This document shows positions 30,495-38,998 of a stretch of DNA of 64,000 nucleotides, one piece after another. This stretch comes from Solilutibacter silvestris (GTDB lineage Bacteria > Pseudomonadota > Gammaproteobacteria > Xanthomonadales > Xanthomonadaceae), in NCBI RefSeq assembly GCF_002895945.1, contig NZ_NPZB01000002.1:372001-436000 (forward strand), written 5' to 3'. The position numbers and the translations under genes are program-made. Positions within the stretch are counted from its first letter, which is position 1; every line of letters begins with the position of its first letter. The notes under the pieces were generated by a model, which saw nothing but the letters and a program-made list of their open reading frames with translations, was not told the DNA's origin and made no database searches.

Positions 30495-31205
30495 TCAACC
30501 CACCGTATTGGAATCGTCGCGCTTGATGCGTGGCGGCAACGGATTCTGCCCCTGCACGCGGAACCAGATGTTCTCGGCGATGTTGGTGGCGTGGTCGCCG
30601 ATGCGTTCGAGGTTCTTGGCCATGAACAACAGGTGCGTGCACGGCGTGATGTTGCGCGGGTCTTCCATCATGTAGGTGAGAAGTTCGCGGAACAGGCTGG
30701 TGTAGCGCAGGTCGAGTTCGGCATCGTTGTCGCGCACCTGCTGCGCCAGTTCGATGTCGTTGTCGCGGTAGGCGCGCAGCACGTCGCGCATCTGTCGCGC
30801 CGCCAGCCGCCCGAGCGAAGTAAGCCCGGTGACATGCGTCAATGGCAGCGGCGGCGTCTTGTTCAGCGCCATCGAACGCTTGGCGAGGTTGGCGGCATAG
30901 TCGCCGACGCGCTCGATGTCCGACGCGGTGCGCAGCGCGGTGAGGATGATGCGCAGGTCGCGCGCCAGCGGGCCGCCGGTCGCCAGTTTCATCACGTCGT
31001 GGCTGATTTCGTCCTCGAGTGCGTCGATGGCTTCGTCGTTGGCGATGATGCGCGCGGCGGCGCGGTCGTCGCGGCGATCGATCACGTCGAGCGCGGCTTC
31101 CAGTTGCGCCACCGCCATCTCGCCCATGTCGAGCAACTCGCCCTCAAGGCGCTGCTGTTCGGCGTCGATGCTCTTCAGGATGTGCTGTTCGTGTTCGCTG
31201 GCCAT
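30495..31205 (-). CDS. phoU: phosphate signalling regulator PhoU
   Basis: A 236-aa all-helical protein with two PhoU repeats. Each carries an E/D-rich metal-binding segment: DALEDEISHDVMKLA in the first (about 61-75) and the matching NDAELDLRYTSLFRELL in the second. PhoU links the PstSCAB transporter to the PhoR kinase and keeps the Pho regulon off when phosphate is sufficient. It is the last gene of the pst cluster, 44 bp after pstB. No phoB or phoR is seen in the window. Confidence 0.96.
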   Translation of the reverse strand: MASEHEQHILKSIDAEQQRLEGELLDMGEMAVAQLEAALDVIDRRDDRAAARIIANDEAIDALEDEISHDVMKLATGGPLARDLRIILTALRTASDIERVGDYAANLAKRSMALNKTPPLPLTHVTGLTSLGRLAARQMRDVLRAYRDNDIELAQQVRDNDAELDLRYTSLFRELLTYMMEDPRNITPCTHLLFMAKNLERIGDHATNIAENIWFRVQGQNPLPPRIKRDDSNTVG

Positions 31206-31249
31206 GTCGATTCTTCTCTCGTGATCGCCGGGTTGCTTGGCCGAATTGC

Positions 31250-32110
31250 TTATCCAAAGCGGCCGGTGATGTAGTCCTCGGTCTGCTTCTGCGTCGGCGC
31301 GCTGAAGATCGTCGAGGTGGTGTCGTGTTCGATCAGGTCGCCGAGGTACATGAAGGCGGTGTAGTCGGAAACGCGCGCCGCCTGCTGCATGTTGTGGGTG
31401 ACGATGGCGATGGTGTATTCCTGCTTCAACTCTTCGATCAGCTGTTCGATGCGACTGGTCGAGATCGGATCGAGCGCCGAGGTTGGTTCATCGAGCAACA
31501 GCACTTCCGGACGCAACGCCACCGCGCGCGCGATGCACAGACGCTGCTGCTGGCCACCCGACAGGCCGAGTGCGTTCTGCCCGAGCTTATCCTTCACCTC
31601 GTCCCACAGCGCGCCCTGGCGCAACGCCAGTTCGACGCGATCGTTCATCTCCGACTTCGACAACTTTTCGTGGTGACGAATGCCATAGGCGACGTTGTCG
31701 TAAATCGTCATCGGGAACGGCACCGGCTTCTGGAAGACCATGCCGACCTTGCTGCGCAGGCGGTTCATCGAATACTTCGGATCGAGGATGTTCTCTCCGT
31801 CCAGCAGCGCTTCGCCCTTCGCTTCCATGCCCGGGTACAGCGCGTAGATGCGGTTGAAGATGCGCAGCAGTGTCGATTTGCCGCAGCCTGATGGGCCGAT
31901 CAGCGCGGTCACGCGCTTTTCCGGAATGTCCAGCGTGATGTGCTTCAGCGCGTGGAATTTTCCGTAGTAGAAATCGAGGTCGCGCGCGGCGAGTTTCGGC
32001 GCGGCGGCCGGAAGCTGCTGCGTCGCGTTCGCCACGACTGGCTTGATGGTGGGCCTTGCGTCGTTCATGTCGGGACCATTCATGTTTGAGGCGGGGCTCA
32101 AGTCAGTCAT
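31250..32110 (-). CDS. pstB: phosphate ABC transporter ATP-binding protein PstB
   Basis: A 286-aa ATPase. Walker A is GPSGCGKST (about 72-80), the signature is LSGGQQQRL, and Walker B is [11 protein letters not shown] followed by the switch His in VTHNMQQA. The PstB-typical [15 protein letters not shown] starts near residue 45, so the N-terminal 40 residues are a variable extension. A shorter start (ATG at 32083) is possible. The first ATG overlaps the pstA stop by 8 bp, favouring coupling. Confidence 0.96.
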   Translation of the reverse strand: MTDLSPASNMNGPDMNDARPTIKPVVANATQQLPAAAPKLAARDLDFYYGKFHALKHITLDIPEKRVTALIGPSGCGKSTLLRIFNRIYALYPGMEAKGEALLDGENILDPKYSMNRLRSKVGMVFQKPVPFPMTIYDNVAYGIRHHEKLSKSEMNDRVELALRQGALWDEVKDKLGQNALGLSGGQQQRLCIARAVALRPEVLLLDEPTSALDPISTSRIEQLIEELKQEYTIAIVTHNMQQAARVSDYTAFMYLGDLIEHDTTSTIFSAPTQKQTEDYITGRFG

Positions 32111-32990
32111 TGGAAACGTGCTTGCGGAACAGGAAAGTGCGGGCGGCGAGGCTGATCGCCAGCACCAGCAGCGTCACCACCAGCGCACCCGCCCAGGCGA
32201 GATGTTGCCAGTTGTCGTCCGGTGCGCCAGCGAACTTGTACATCACCTGCGGCACGCCCGACATCGGATGGAAGATGTCGAGGGTGAAGAAATCGTTGCC
32301 GAGCGCGGTGAACAACAGTGGCGCGGTTTCGCCGGAGATGCGCGCGATCGAGAGCAGGATGCCGGTGACGATGCCGGCACGCGCCGAGCGATACAATACC
32401 TGCATGATCACCTTCCACTGCGGCACGCCCAGCGACAGCGCGGCTTCGCGCATCTGCGTCGGGACAAGACGCAACATTTCGTCGGTGGTGCGCACGACCA
32501 CCGGCAGCACGATGAAGGCGAGGGCAATCGCACCCGCGACCGCCGAGAACTGGCCGCCGGTCTGCAGCACATACATCGCATAGACGAACAGGCCGAGCAC
32601 GATCGACGGCGCCGACATCAAAATGTCGTTGACGAAGCGCACCGCGGTGCCGAGTTTGGTGTGGTCGCCATATTCCGCCAACCAGGTACCGGCGGCGATC
32701 CCGATCGGCGTGCCGATCAGTACTGCCATTCCGCACATGATCAGGCTGCCGACGAAGGCGTTGCGCAGGCCGCCGCTGGTTTCGCCCGGTGGCGGCTGGT
32801 CCTGGGTGAACAGGTGCAACGACAGCCCCGGGATGCCGTTCTTGACCAGCGTCCACAGGATCCAGGCGAGGAACACCAGGCCGAAGATCGCGGTGATGCA
32901 GGCCAGCGCGACCGATATCGCGTTGATGATGGAGCGGCGGCGGTACAGCGACTGGCTCGCGCGTTCCTGCGCGGTCATCGTGGCGGACAT
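32103..32990 (-). CDS. pstA: phosphate ABC transporter permease PstA
   Basis: A 295-aa inner-membrane permease with about six membrane segments. The BPD_transp_1 coupling loop is [22 protein letters not shown] (about 186-207). [16 protein letters not shown] in the membrane part is PstA-typical. The start overlaps the pstC stop by one base (TGATG). It works with PstC as the channel for phosphate delivered by PstS. Confidence 0.95.
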   Translation of the reverse strand: MSATMTAQERASQSLYRRRSIINAISVALACITAIFGLVFLAWILWTLVKNGIPGLSLHLFTQDQPPPGETSGGLRNAFVGSLIMCGMAVLIGTPIGIAAGTWLAEYGDHTKLGTAVRFVNDILMSAPSIVLGLFVYAMYVLQTGGQFSAVAGAIALAFIVLPVVVRTTDEMLRLVPTQMREAALSLGVPQWKVIMQVLYRSARAGIVTGILLSIARISGETAPLLFTALGNDFFTLDIFHPMSGVPQVMYKFAGAPDDNWQHLAWAGALVVTLLVLAISLAARTFLFRKHVSND

Positions 32991-33961
32991 CAGTTGCCCT
33001 CCCGGCGCGCCAATTGGGCCAGCATCAAGCGCGCCAGCGCCAGCACCACGAAGGTGACGATGAACAGCACGAAGCCGAGCAGCAACAGCGCGCCGCGTTC
33101 CTCTTCACCGGCTTCGCCGAAGTTGTTGGCGATCAGTGCGGCAATCGTGGTCGACGGTTCCAGCAATGACTTGGTGAAGTTGACGCTGTTGCCGATCACG
33201 AAGGCGACCGCCATGGTTTCGCCCAGGGCACGGCCAAGGCCGAGGAAGACGCCGCCGATCACCGCCGAACGGGTGTAGGGCAGCACGATGTCCCAGGTCA
33301 CTTCCCATTTGGTGGAACCGAGCGCATAGGCCGATTCCTTCAGGCGCTGCGGCACGGTGAGGAAAACGTCGCGCATCACCGAGGCGATGAACGGCACCAC
33401 CATGATCGACAGTACGAAGCCTGCGGTCAGCATGCCGGCGCCGATCGGCGGGCCCTGGAACAACGCGCCGACCACCGGCCAGTTGCCCATGTGTTCGGTC
33501 ATCCACGGGATGAAGGTGTCGCGCATCACCGGCATCAGCACGAAGAAGCCCCACATGCCGTAGATGATCGAGGGAATGCCCGCGAGCAGTTCGATGGCGA
33601 GGCCGATCGGCGTGCGCAACTTGCGCGGCGCGACTTCGGTGAGGAAGAAAGCGATGCCGAAACTCACCGGCACCGCGATCAGCATCGCGATGATGGCGGT
33701 GACGACGGTGCCGTAGATCGGCACCAGCGCGCCGAACTTGCCGGCCGGCGGATCCCACGCCGTGGTGGTGAAAAATTCAAGCCCGTGCGTCAGCAGGATG
33801 CTGCGTCCGCCCCACAACATCGACAGCGCGGCGCCCGCCAGCGTCAGCAGCACGAAGACCGCCATGGCCGTCAGCAGCCAGCGGAACAGCTTGTCGTTGC
33901 GGGCGTCCTTGACGTCCCTGTTGCCCGGCGTGGCCGGGCTGCTGATGGCGGTCGAGTTCAT
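32990..33961 (-). CDS. pstC: phosphate ABC transporter permease PstC
   Basis: A 323-aa permease, longer at the N-terminus than PstA, with six membrane segments. It has the pattern LVPIYGTVVTAIIAMLIAVP, the substrate-pathway GIPSIIYGMWG, and the coupling loop ESAYALGSTKWEVTWDIVLPY (about 224-244). It lies 6 bp after the lipoprotein-type pstS and directly before pstA. Confidence 0.95.
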   Translation of the reverse strand: MNSTAISSPATPGNRDVKDARNDKLFRWLLTAMAVFVLLTLAGAALSMLWGGRSILLTHGLEFFTTTAWDPPAGKFGALVPIYGTVVTAIIAMLIAVPVSFGIAFFLTEVAPRKLRTPIGLAIELLAGIPSIIYGMWGFFVLMPVMRDTFIPWMTEHMGNWPVVGALFQGPPIGAGMLTAGFVLSIMVVPFIASVMRDVFLTVPQRLKESAYALGSTKWEVTWDIVLPYTRSAVIGGVFLGLGRALGETMAVAFVIGNSVNFTKSLLEPSTTIAALIANNFGEAGEEERGALLLLGFVLFIVTFVVLALARLMLAQLARREGN

Positions 33962-33967
33962 TCGCGC

Positions 33968-35044
33968 TTACTTGAAATTCTCGGCCCAGTAGGCTTCGAT
34001 CTGCTGCACCAGTTCCGGCGGCAGCGGCACGTAGTCGAGCGCCTTGGCCTGGTCCTGGCCGTGCTCGAAGGCCCACTTGAAGAAATCGATCGCGGCCTTG
34101 CGATCAGCCGGATTCTTCGGCGTTTTCTGCATCAGGATGAAGTTGGTCGCGGTGATCGGCCACGCCTGCGCGCCGGACGCATTGGTGATCACCAGGTTGA
34201 AGTCTTTCGCATTCTTCCAGTCGGCGCTGGTCGCGGCGGCGGCGAACGATTCCGCGCTCGGCTGCACCCAGTTGCCGGCGGCGTTCTGCAACTGCACATG
34301 CGCCATCTTGTTCTGCAGTGCATAGGACAGTTCGACGTAGCCGAGCGATCCCTTCAATTGCTTCACGTAGGCGGAGACGCCTTCATTGCCCTTGCCGCCG
34401 ATGCCGCCCGCCCAGTTGACGGTGGTGCCTTCGCCGATCTTGCTCTTCCACTCGGCGTTGACCTTGGAGAGATAGTTGGTGAAGTTGAAGGTGGTGCCGG
34501 AACCATCGGAACGATGCACCAGGTTGATCTTGGTCGCCGGCAGCGCCACGCCTTCGTTGACCTTGGCAATCGCCGGATCGTTCCACATCGTGATCTTGCC
34601 GAGGAAGATGTCGCCCAGCAGCGCGCCGGTCAGCTTGAGCTTGCCGGCATCGACGCCGTCGAGATTGACCACCGGCACCACGCCGCCGATGGCATCGGGA
34701 AACTGGCCGAGACCGGAGGCCGCGAGTTCATCGGGGGACAGCGGCTTGTCGGAAGAACCGAACGCCACCGTGCCCGCCTTGATCTGGGCGATGCCGCCGC
34801 CGGAACCGATCGACTGGTAGTTGATGCGGTTGCCGTTGGCCTTGGCGTAATCGGCGGCCCACTTCGACATCAGCGGGTAGACGAAGCTGGCGCCTGCGCC
34901 GGTGACACCGGCCTGGACCTTGGCGGCCGAATCCGGCTGGCTGCCGCCTGCGGCGGACGACGCGGTGCCGGTGGAATCGGGCTTGCAGGCAGCCACGGCC
35001 ACGAGGGCGGCGGCCAGGATGGTCAGGCGCAGGGCAGGGCGCAT
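33968..35044 (-). CDS. pstS: phosphate-binding protein PstS, lipoprotein form
   Basis: A 358-aa binding protein with a lipobox (VAVAAC, Cys at about residue 20), then a Ser/Ala-rich linker. The PstS core starts at VTGAGASFVYPLMSKW (about 48). Phosphate-contact segments are visible: GAGASF, YQSIGSGGGIAQI, FGSSDKPLS and HRSDGSGTTFNFTNYL. The lipid anchor would hold it at the inner or outer membrane face. It is the first gene of pstS-C-A-B-phoU and is preceded by a strong PhoB box and -10 element. Confidence 0.95.
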   Translation of the reverse strand: MRPALRLTILAAALVAVAACKPDSTGTASSAAGGSQPDSAAKVQAGVTGAGASFVYPLMSKWAADYAKANGNRINYQSIGSGGGIAQIKAGTVAFGSSDKPLSPDELAASGLGQFPDAIGGVVPVVNLDGVDAGKLKLTGALLGDIFLGKITMWNDPAIAKVNEGVALPATKINLVHRSDGSGTTFNFTNYLSKVNAEWKSKIGEGTTVNWAGGIGGKGNEGVSAYVKQLKGSLGYVELSYALQNKMAHVQLQNAAGNWVQPSAESFAAAATSADWKNAKDFNLVITNASGAQAWPITATNFILMQKTPKNPADRKAAIDFFKWAFEHGQDQAKALDYVPLPPELVQQIEAYWAENFK

Positions 35045-35071
35045 CGGAATCTCCGCTGGGGTCGAATCCCC

Positions 35072-35108
35072 ATTATGAAACCGCGACTTTGTGACAATGA
35101 AGTGACTG
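35072..35108 (-). promoter_or_regulatory. Pho box and -10 element of pstS-pstC-pstA-pstB-phoU
   Basis: On the minus strand CAGTCAC-TTCA-TTGTCAC (35091-35108) fits the PhoB box pattern of two CTGTCAY half-sites 11 bp apart with an AT-rich spacer. CATAAT follows 13 bp further on (35072-35077) as the -10. No -35 hexamer is needed when PhoB binds. The site is downstream of the pstS2 terminator, so this operon has its own phosphate-starvation promoter. Confidence 0.8.
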
Positions 35109-35130
35109 CGGTCAGGCGGCTGTCATGCAG

Positions 35131-35164
35131 AAAGCAAAAAGCGCGAGCCCTGCGGCCCGCGCTT
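35131..35164 (-). terminator. terminator of the second pstS gene
   Basis: A GC-rich stem (AAGCGCG...CGCGCTT with an inner GCC/GGC pair block), followed on the minus strand by TTTTTGCTTT. It isolates pstS2 from pstS-pstC. Confidence 0.82.
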
Positions 35165-35189
35165 CTGCTTCAAGCGACCGAAAGAGCTC

Positions 35190-36206
35190 TTACTTGATGT
35201 TCTGCGCCCAGTACGCCTCGATCTTCTTGACCAGGCCTTCCGGCAGCGGCACGTAGGCCAGCGATTCGGCCTGCGCCTGGCCGCTTTCCAGCGACCACTT
35301 GAAGAAATCGATCGCGGTCTTCGACGGCGCGGCGCGCTTGGCCTTCTTGTACATGATCACCCAGGTCGTCGCGGTGATCGGCCACGCTTCGCCACCCTTG
35401 GCATTCGTCATGATCACGTTGAAGTCCGGTGCCGACGACCAGTCGGCGGTGTCGGCGGCGGCCGAGAAGGTCGCCGCGCGCGGCTGCACCCAGTTGCCGG
35501 CGGCGTTCTTCATGCGGGTGAAGGACAGCTTGTTCTGCAGCGCGTAGGCGTATTCGACATAGCCGATGCCGCCGTTGACCTGCTTCACGTAGGCGGACAC
35601 GCCTTCGTTGCCCTTGCCGCCGATGCCGGTCGGCCAGTTGACGGTGGTGCCTTCGCCGACCTTGCCCTTCCAGTCCGCGCTGACCTTCGACAGGTAGTTG
35701 GTGAAGTTGAACGAAGTGCCCGAACCATCGGAACGGTGGACGACGGTGATCTTCATGTCGGGCAGAGCGAGGCCGCCGTTGAGCGCGACGATCGCCGGAT
35801 CGTTCCACATGGTGATCTTGCCCATGAAGATGTCGGCCAGCACGTCGCCGTCGAGCTTCATTGCGCCGGCCTTGATGCCCGGAATGTGCACGACCGGCAC
35901 GATGCCGCCGACCACGACCGGGAACTGGACGAAACCGAACTGGCGCAGCTCGGCAGCGCTCAGCGGCTTGTCGGAGGCGCCGAAATCGACGGTGGCGGCC
36001 TTGATCTGGGCGATGCCGCCGCCGGAGCCGATCGACTGGTAGTTGACCTTGTTGCCGGTGGACTGCGCGTAGGCGGCCGACCACTTCGACAACACGGGGT
36101 AGACGAAACTGGAACCGGCGCCGGTGACGTCGGTGGCGTGCGCGGAGACAGCGCAGGCGGCGATGGCCAGGCCGGCGGCCAGGCGGAGTTGCGGGGTGAA
36201 CTTCAC
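35190..36206 (-). CDS. pstS: phosphate-binding protein PstS, soluble periplasmic form
   Basis: A 338-aa paralogue of the neighbouring PstS. The N-terminus is a cleavable Sec signal (VKFTPQLRLAAGLAIAACAVSAHA-T); no lipobox Cys is placed at a mature +1 position, so it should be free in the periplasm. The binding motifs are GAGSSFVYPV, YQSIGSGGGIAQI, FGASDKPLS and HRSDGSGTSFNFTNYL. The GTG start has GGGAG seven bases upstream; a longer frame from an ATG at 36326 would put unrelated residues before the signal. It is its own unit, ending in a terminator. Confidence 0.94.
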   Translation of the reverse strand: MKFTPQLRLAAGLAIAACAVSAHATDVTGAGSSFVYPVLSKWSAAYAQSTGNKVNYQSIGSGGGIAQIKAATVDFGASDKPLSAAELRQFGFVQFPVVVGGIVPVVHIPGIKAGAMKLDGDVLADIFMGKITMWNDPAIVALNGGLALPDMKITVVHRSDGSGTSFNFTNYLSKVSADWKGKVGEGTTVNWPTGIGGKGNEGVSAYVKQVNGGIGYVEYAYALQNKLSFTRMKNAAGNWVQPRAATFSAAADTADWSSAPDFNVIMTNAKGGEAWPITATTWVIMYKKAKRAAPSKTAIDFFKWSLESGQAQAESLAYVPLPEGLVKKIEAYWAQNIK

Positions 36207-36278
36207 GGGATGCTCCCTTGGGTTTGGATCTGGATGAGTGGGCGGTCGGAACCGTCGGGACGATTTCATGTTGAAAAG

Positions 36279-36326
36279 ATGACAGCCGCGCGACTCAAAT
36301 ATTTCCATTGCGTGACAGCGTGACAA
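36279..36326 (-). promoter_or_regulatory. cluster of TGTCA half-sites upstream of the second pstS (possible PhoB region)
   Basis: On the minus strand TTGTCAC and CTGTCAC (36312-36326) and CTGTCAT (36279-36285) resemble PhoB half-sites. The first two are only 8 bp apart, while the third is in 11-bp phase (33 bp) with one of them. No clean 18-bp box is formed, so PhoB control is only suggested by context. Confidence 0.35.
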
Positions 36327-36375
36327 CGTGTGCAGGTTTTGCTCATGACGACATGAAAAACCATCAATTGCATTT

Positions 36376-36404
36376 TTGTCGCAAATTTGTCACAAGACTG
36401 ACGG
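36376..36404 (+). promoter_or_regulatory. Pho box of the porin gene
   Basis: TTGTCGC-AAAT-TTGTCAC-AAGA-CTGACGG: three half-sites in exact 11-bp register with AT-rich spacers, close to the PhoB consensus. A TTCTTAAC stretch just downstream can serve as the -10. The ATG of the porin is 78 bp away. Confidence 0.75.
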
Positions 36405-36481
36405 ATTCTTAACACCACCCGCCGGCAGGCACTCCGCCACGGCGCCCGCCATTCGCCAATCTCCCCATGAGGAAGCTGTCC

Positions 36482-37876
36482 ATGCGTACCAATCTGCTCG
36501 CGGCGATGATCGCCGTCAGTCTCTTCGGCGCGGCCACCGCGGCCCACGCCGATCCCGATCCGCGCACGAAGCATTCGACCAAGCGCCATGTCGCGAAGAA
36601 GAAGGCAGCGCCGGTCGCCACCGAAACCGCCGCGCCGGCCGCTTCTTCCGAGCGCGCCGAAATCGATGCGCTGAAAGCACAGCTCGCCGCCGTGCAGGAA
36701 AAGCTGGCGAACCTCGAGGAGCGCACCGACGCGCAATCCGAAGTCAACACGCAGCAAGCCAAGACCAACGACGACGTCGCCAAGAGCACGGCCAAGACCG
36801 ACAAGCTGGAGAAGCTGGTCAACGACACCAGCATCACCGGCGTCATCTTCGCCGACATGTCCAACCTGACCATCAAGGACAACGGCGTCAAGAAGGCGGC
36901 CAACAATGGCATCGGCTTCGACGTCAAGCGCGCCTACATCGGCATCAACCACAAGTTCAACGATACCTATTCGGCCAACATCACTACCGACTTCCAGTAC
37001 CTCGGCACGATCAACGGCACTGCCATCAATTCGACCGAACTGTTCATCAAGAAAGCCTATCTGCAGGGCAAGTACAGCGATGCCTTCATCGTGCGCCTGG
37101 GCTCGGCCGACATGCCGTGGATCGGCTATGCAGACTCGCAGCATCCGTATCGCTATGTCGAAAACTCGCTGGTCGATCGCATGAAGGTCGGCAACTCGGC
37201 TGACTGGGGCCTGCACGTGCTGGGCAACCTCGGCAGCAATGGCATGTTCAACTACGCCGCGTCCGTGGTGAACGGTGGCGGCTACAAGAACCCGACCCGC
37301 AGCAAGGGCGTCGATGTCGAAGCCCGCGTCGGCGTGACGCCGATCGAAGGCCTGAACCTGTCGGTGGGCGGCTATCACGGCAAGCTCGGCAAGGAAGCCT
37401 ATCCGACCAACACCCCGACCGAACACAGTGCCAACCGCATCGACGGCATGATCGGCTACGGCAACAAGTGGTTCCATGTCGGCGGTGAGTACTTCCAGGC
37501 CAACAACTGGAATCGCGTACTGCTTGGCACCGCCGCGCCGCCGTCTGCGGTGGGTGGTTATGGCCTGCCGGTCTACGCACCGGCGACGCCGACCAACCTC
37601 AAGCCCTACGTCGGCGACCGCGCCCGCGGCTGGGCGATGTTCGGCAACGTCAACTTCACCGACAAGATGTCGCTGTTCGGTCGCTATGACCAGGCTGACG
37701 TCAGCCGCTGGCTGGACCCGGCGCTGAAGGACAAGTACTACAACATTGGTCTCGATTACGCGCTGACCAAGGGCGTCAAGGTGGCAGCCGTGTACAAGCA
37801 CGAAGACGTCAAGGACAACTCCAAGACCAATGCCAAGGCCGACGAATTCGGTCTCTGGACCGAGGTCAAGTGGTAA
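36482..37876 (+). CDS. OprP/OprO-like phosphate-selective porin
   Basis: A 464-aa outer-membrane protein. A signal peptide (MRTNLLAAMIAVSLFGAATAAHA) is followed by a basic linker and a coiled-coil segment (about 45-110, with repeats such as LKAQLAAVQEKLANLEER) of the kind that trimerises in OprO/OprP porins. The rest is amphipathic beta-barrel, with FDVKRAYIGINHKFND and YADSQHPYRYVENSL. The last residue is Trp rather than the usual Phe of the BAM signal. GAGGAAG places the start at 36482; an ATG 15 bp upstream is less likely. It is divergent from pstS2 with a Pho box ahead, so it probably brings phosphate across the outer membrane. Confidence 0.85.
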   Translation: MRTNLLAAMIAVSLFGAATAAHADPDPRTKHSTKRHVAKKKAAPVATETAAPAASSERAEIDALKAQLAAVQEKLANLEERTDAQSEVNTQQAKTNDDVAKSTAKTDKLEKLVNDTSITGVIFADMSNLTIKDNGVKKAANNGIGFDVKRAYIGINHKFNDTYSANITTDFQYLGTINGTAINSTELFIKKAYLQGKYSDAFIVRLGSADMPWIGYADSQHPYRYVENSLVDRMKVGNSADWGLHVLGNLGSNGMFNYAASVVNGGGYKNPTRSKGVDVEARVGVTPIEGLNLSVGGYHGKLGKEAYPTNTPTEHSANRIDGMIGYGNKWFHVGGEYFQANNWNRVLLGTAAPPSAVGGYGLPVYAPATPTNLKPYVGDRARGWAMFGNVNFTDKMSLFGRYDQADVSRWLDPALKDKYYNIGLDYALTKGVKVAAVYKHEDVKDNSKTNAKADEFGLWTEVKW

Positions 37877-37900
37877 GCGATTGACGCAACAAGCAAGTGA

Positions 37901-37927
37901 AACGGCGGCCACGTGCCGCCGTTTTCT
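37901..37927 (+). terminator. terminator of the porin gene
   Basis: A 9-bp stem AACGGCGGC / GCCGCCGTT with a five-base loop, followed by TTCTTT. Confidence 0.88.
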
Positions 37928-37957
37928 TTGGGGCGCAGCCAGCACGTGCTCAAGGCT

Positions 37958-38605
37958 TCAACCCGCCGTCTTGTCCTTGAACTTGCACAGATCGCGGATC
38001 GCGCACTGCGGGCACTTCGGCGTCCGCGCCACGCATACATAGCGACCGTGCAGGATCAGCCAGTGGTGCGCATGCGCCATGAATTCTTCCGGCACGCGCT
38101 TCAGCAGTCCGTCCTCGACCGCGCGCGGCGTCTTTCCCGGCGCCATCCCGGTGCGATTGCCGACGCGGAAGATGTGGGTATCCACCGCCATCGTCGGTTC
38201 GCCGAAGACCACGTTCATCACCACGTTGGCGGTCTTGCGGCCGACGCCGGGCAGCGCTTCCAATGCCGCGCGATCGTGCGGCACTTCGCCGCCGTGCAGA
38301 TCGATCAGTTGCTGCGACAGCGCGACCACGTTCGCCGCCTTGGCGTTGTAGAGGCCGAGCGTGGCGATGTGCGATTTCACCCCATCCACGCCCAGCGCGA
38401 CCATTTTCTTCGGCGTCGGCGCGACCTTGAACAGCGTGCGCGTCGCCTTGTTGACGCCGACATCGGTGCTCTGCGCCGACAACACCACCGCCACCAGCAA
38501 CTGGTAGGGCGACTGGTAGATCAGTTCGGTCTTCGGTTCGGGATCGAGTTGCCGCCAGCGTTCGAACGCCTCGCGGATTTCGGCACGGGTCATCTGCGCC
38601 ATCAC
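37958..38605 (-). CDS. nth: endonuclease III
   Basis: A 215-aa DNA glycosylase/AP lyase for oxidised pyrimidines. The helix-hairpin-helix LPGVGRKTANVV carries the catalytic Lys (about 122), VDTHIFRVGNR carries the catalytic Asp (about 140), and the [4Fe-4S] ligands are spaced C-x6-C-x2-C-x5-C (CVARTPKCPQCAIRDLC, about 189-205). Its ATG overlaps the stop of the upstream zinc-ribbon gene by 4 bp. Confidence 0.97.
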   Translation of the reverse strand: MMAQMTRAEIREAFERWRQLDPEPKTELIYQSPYQLLVAVVLSAQSTDVGVNKATRTLFKVAPTPKKMVALGVDGVKSHIATLGLYNAKAANVVALSQQLIDLHGGEVPHDRAALEALPGVGRKTANVVMNVVFGEPTMAVDTHIFRVGNRTGMAPGKTPRAVEDGLLKRVPEEFMAHAHHWLILHGRYVCVARTPKCPQCAIRDLCKFKDKTAG

Positions 38606-38994
38606 TGCCCCTTTGCGCGTGCCAGCGCTTTTGCGAGCGCGTTCGCTGCGGCTGTTGGCAGGGCAGGCGTTGACGATGAAACATCGGGTGATGACGCCTG
38701 CGCACGACGCGCATCGCGCCTGCGTGCACGCTCGGCGAGACGATGCTGGCGCGCACGATAGCGTTCGCGTGCATCCCAGGCGAAACGCAATTTCACCGCG
38801 GCGACGAGGATGCGTTCGCGATCACCGAGTTCAACTTTGGCGCGATCGAGGCAGTCGGCGCAGGCAAGTTCCATCAATCCGGATTCCAGCGCGGCGTCGA
38901 CATCGCCGGCATCGAGCGCAGCGACCACGTCGCGCAATCGCGCCGGATCGATCGCGCTTCCATCCGCACACAACGGGCAATTCGCACTCGCCAC
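38602..38994 (-). CDS. small conserved protein with two CxxC pairs
   Basis: A 130-aa protein with two CxxC pairs (CPLC at residues 6-9 and CADC near 45-48), likely a zinc ribbon. A strongly basic Arg-rich helix follows (about 74-98, DARERYRARQHRLAERARRR), then an Ala/Pro/Ser tail. It starts 4 bp past the enoyl-CoA hydratase stop and overlaps nth by 4 bp, so the three genes are co-transcribed. It has no recognised function; a nucleic-acid-binding role is only suggested by the charge. Confidence 0.75.
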   Translation of the reverse strand: MASANCPLCADGSAIDPARLRDVVAALDAGDVDAALESGLMELACADCLDRAKVELGDRERILVAAVKLRFAWDARERYRARQHRLAERARRRDARRAQASSPDVSSSTPALPTAAANALAKALARAKGQ

Positions 38995-38998
38995 CGGA

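Noticed and set aside
36279..36326. A proper Pho box in front of the second pstS
   Set aside because: TGTCA half-sites are present but not in a clean 11-bp pair with an AT-rich spacer, so it is listed only as a low-confidence cluster.
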